64,000 nt of DNA from Bathynomus jamesi (taxonomy: Eukaryota > Arthropoda > Malacostraca > Isopoda > Cirolanidae). Positions within the stretch are counted from its first letter, which is position 1. Every line of letters starts with the position of its first letter. The notes beneath the pieces were generated by a model. It worked only from the letters and a program-made list of their open reading frames with translations. It was not told where the DNA came from and ran no database searches. The DNA lies in contig JAJOZX010001074.1 of assembly GCA_023014485.1 (NCBI GenBank), forward strand, positions 1 to 64,000, written 5' to 3'. The position numbers and the translations under genes are program-made. Shown here piece after piece: positions 62,040 to 64,000 of this stretch.

Positions 62040-62383
62040 CACAGCTGACTCTCTACTATCTGTACATATCCGTTCCTAGAGGCGTGCGGATAGTTGAAAA
62101 ATGCAGAAACTTGACGCTCACTTAGAGAACGGCCATTTTCTGGTCATATTTCATAGTATTTTTATAGATTTACACTCTAATATTCTTATTTTATTTTATT
62201 GTAGTAGGTTATAGAATAAGGATAAATGAAAGTTCAATATTATATTTTATTGCGCCATATTTTTTCATTTCCACTTCGTTTTCATCGTCTGGTCTGCCTG
62301 CGGGTTCGTCAGCCTGGTAACGAAGGTAAGCTTCGGTCAATTTTGTGTGGATAGTTGACGTTTGCAGATAGTCAAGAGTCAAC

Positions 62384-62435
<52 letters not shown>

Positions 62436-62501
62436 ATAAAATCACTGAACAACATGTGATCTTTTTAATAAGCAAAGAACCTTTTCCCTGTGGTTCTTTG
62501 C

Positions 62502-62546
<45 letters not shown>

Positions 62547-62790
62547 TGTGTGACTAGGTCTAACTTTTGAGATATTTTTAAGCTGTTTACGCATATTCTT
62601 TTAAATATCTAGTAGGACGTTAAGTACATAATAACTTAAATACACAAGGCCTATTCAACCTTTGGTGTAAGTTTGGTGTAAAAAGATGTTTAACTTCATA
62701 CTTCCACCTTTTTTTATGCATGAAGGAGGGGCCAAGGGCGAACGCCCGCAAAAGCGCCCCCGCCCCCCATAGAAGAAGAAGAAAGCCAAA
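62040..62790. other. Microsatellite-rich non-coding stretch
   Basis: (TG)n-(TA)n at 62385-62432 and (TA)n-(TG)n at 62503-62546 form inverted compound arrays. A hairpin lies between them: gcaaagaacc...ggttctttgc (62473-62502). No gene was recognised. Confidence 0.7.
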
Positions 62791-63325
62791 ATCAAGGTCT
62801 GGGGTTTCGAGATGCCTGCACACTCTCTGCATTTGAAAGAGTGGAAATCATAGACAGAGGGAAAGATGGATTGAGGAAGATTGTTCTAGAGTTGACCGGT
62901 TGAGTAGATGAAAGATTGAAAATACCGATTAACCCTTGCGTTAGAGAGTTGGACAACAAAGGAATGAGAACGTGTCGAAAGTCTGGTGTGTTGCGTGCTC
63001 TCCTTAACTGAGGACGCATGCAGTTACAGAGTTTAGAAGAGCAGTGTCCATTACAATAATGATAGTAAAGAGAGAGTGAGGCAACATTGCGGCAAAGAGA
63101 GAGAGAGAGAGAGATTGAAGACAGTGAATAAGAGGCGGAGAATTGATGAGACGAAGAGCCTTTGATTCCACCTGGTCAAATATGGCTGTGTTGGTTGACC
63201 ACCCATACATGTGAAGCATACTCCATACAGGGGCGGACAAGACCCCTGTACAAAGACACCAACTGAGCAGAGGTGAAGAAACAGAGGAGGCGGTACAACA
63301 CACCTAACCTCTTAGAAGCTGTTTT
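62791..63325 (-). pseudogene. LINE reverse-transcriptase tail
   Basis: The minus-strand frames 63303-63004 and 63019-62792 give, across frameshifts, RLGVLYRL, SAQLVSLYRG, QVESKALRLINSPPLI and LSNSLTQGLIGIFNLSSTQP. S-L-Y-R-G-L-V-R-P and V-E-S-K-A-x-R-L-I followed by a conserved tail are typical of Jockey/RTE-like non-LTR elements. The core is absent. Confidence 0.65.
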
Positions 63326-63835
63326 GGAAAGAGAGTATATCCTGATGAGCAATGCACTGGAAAGTCAAAAGAGGGCGGTTTAGCTTTTCTGCAAAAAGAG
63401 TAAGGAACCCCTTGTATTTGCCGACCATTGAAGGTGCACCGGTGTACACACCGACACAAAATCGTCAATCTGTATTTCCCTCTCATTCACAAAATTCATC
63501 ACAGTTTCAAAAATGCCTTCTCCCATTGTTTGGTTTTTCATTGGTAATATCGCCAGCATTTCTTCGAGCACCGAATTTCCACAAATATATCGTCCTATAA
63601 TGCACGAGTGATTAACATCACATATGTCAGTCGTCTCGTCGAGGGCAAACGAAAAATATGCAGCTTTACTCAAATGTAGCATTTGTTCCTTCTCGATATG
63701 TTGAGCCATTTTCAATGCGCTGTCATGAACGGTTTTTGCTGATAATGGCGGATCTTTTATTTTTTGTAATATTTTGGTCTTGTTAGGAATCTCGTCAAAT
63801 AGCTCCACCAATTTGTAGCATGCAGTTTTTCACAG
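63326..63835 (-). pseudogene. hAT transposase fragment (ZBED/FAM200-like type)
   Basis: The frame 63811-63380 contains LSAKTVHDSALKMAQHIEKE and YFSFALDETTDICDVNHSCI (conserved first acidic block), then EEMLAILPMKNQTMGEGIFE. A shift near 63450 leads to TGAPSMVGKYKGFLTLFAEK and FQCIAHQDILS. These are the blocks of hAT transposases related to vertebrate ZBED5/FAM200/GTF2IRD2 proteins. It is fused at about 63325 to the unrelated LINE tail. Confidence 0.75.
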
Positions 63836-64000
63836 ACCCCTATGTAGCAAAAACTAATCAGTTGGCGTGAGCCATTATGCATATTTCAGTTTTTTAATAG
63901 ATTTTTCAAATAAAAAAGTTTTGTTTTTAGGGTAGAGTGCAGAAGACCAAAGAACCATATTTGATACCTTACTGAGCCATATTTGGCTCGCGAGCCATAG
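63836..64000. other. Upstream flank of the last hAT fragment
   Basis: It contains gccatatttggctcgcgagc near the end of the window. Such ggctcgcgagcc text may belong to a hAT-related 5' region. The window ends here. Confidence 0.3.

Noticed and set aside
1..64000. tRNA, rRNA or other structured RNA genes
   Set aside because: I saw no A-box/B-box pair with a cloverleaf and no rRNA-like text, though a dedicated scan was not possible.

Overview
The window is eukaryotic and almost entirely built of transposable elements. GT-AG introns, non-LTR and LTR retrotransposons, DNA transposons of several superfamilies and (TA)n, (CT)n and (ATT)n microsatellites are all visible, and I found no convincing host gene. 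Runs of TTAGG (best at 34345-34387), the usual arthropod telomere repeat, together with the mix of elements (piggyBac, pogo/Tigger-like, mariner-like, hAT, Gypsy-type LTR, Penelope-like with GIY-YIG), suggest an arthropod, plausibly a crustacean. That assignment is inference.

0-14 kb: a decayed unclassified transposase-like gene (family A, 241-4645) is split by a piggyBac element with a clean TTAA duplication (1231-3481). Then come a spliced but nonsense-mutated gene of a second unclassified family (family B, 5827-8074), a third unclassified family (family C, 10079-11869), and AT-rich sequence holding foldback repeats and LINE debris.

14-20 kb: a hAT element (14301-18956, target duplication ATGAAATA) has landed in the arm of a foldback repeat and itself carries a complete family B element (16481-18752) with terminal inverted repeats (TIRs) and a likely TATT target duplication. 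This identifies family B as a DNA transposon.

20-29.9 kb: nested insertions. A minus-strand LINE is interrupted by a pogo/Tigger-type element (20525-28331, TA). This contains an element with about 450-bp TIRs (20841-28135) enclosing a second family A gene, and also a second LINE, which in turn is interrupted by a hAT remnant.

29.9-39 kb: a cluster of seven related units. Each has a small four-cysteine zinc-ribbon exon resembling the N-terminus of ISXO2/Merlin-type transposases, and most also have TTAGG-rich sequence and a long imperfect palindrome. Three units (32022-32915, 32969-34854, 38096-38844) have GGTA-starting TIRs and 8-bp target duplications, and neighbouring units preserve the matching empty sites. 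No catalytic domain accompanies any of them. I regard this as the most unusual system in the window.

39-56 kb: hAT-2 (39478-43748, target duplication CTTACGAT) has another hAT inside its probable intron. Next is a mariner-like element (43828-56009) that contains a 649-bp CACTG element and a 10-kb LINE; the LINE contains a Gypsy-type LTR retrotransposon (48518-53767, target duplication CCCAG, LTRs nearly identical).

56-64 kb: a mariner start and a hAT remnant, then two Penelope-like copies head to head with 1,165-bp inverted arms (57151-60562), a truncated mariner transposase, a possible THAP fragment, microsatellites, and the ends of a LINE and a hAT element.
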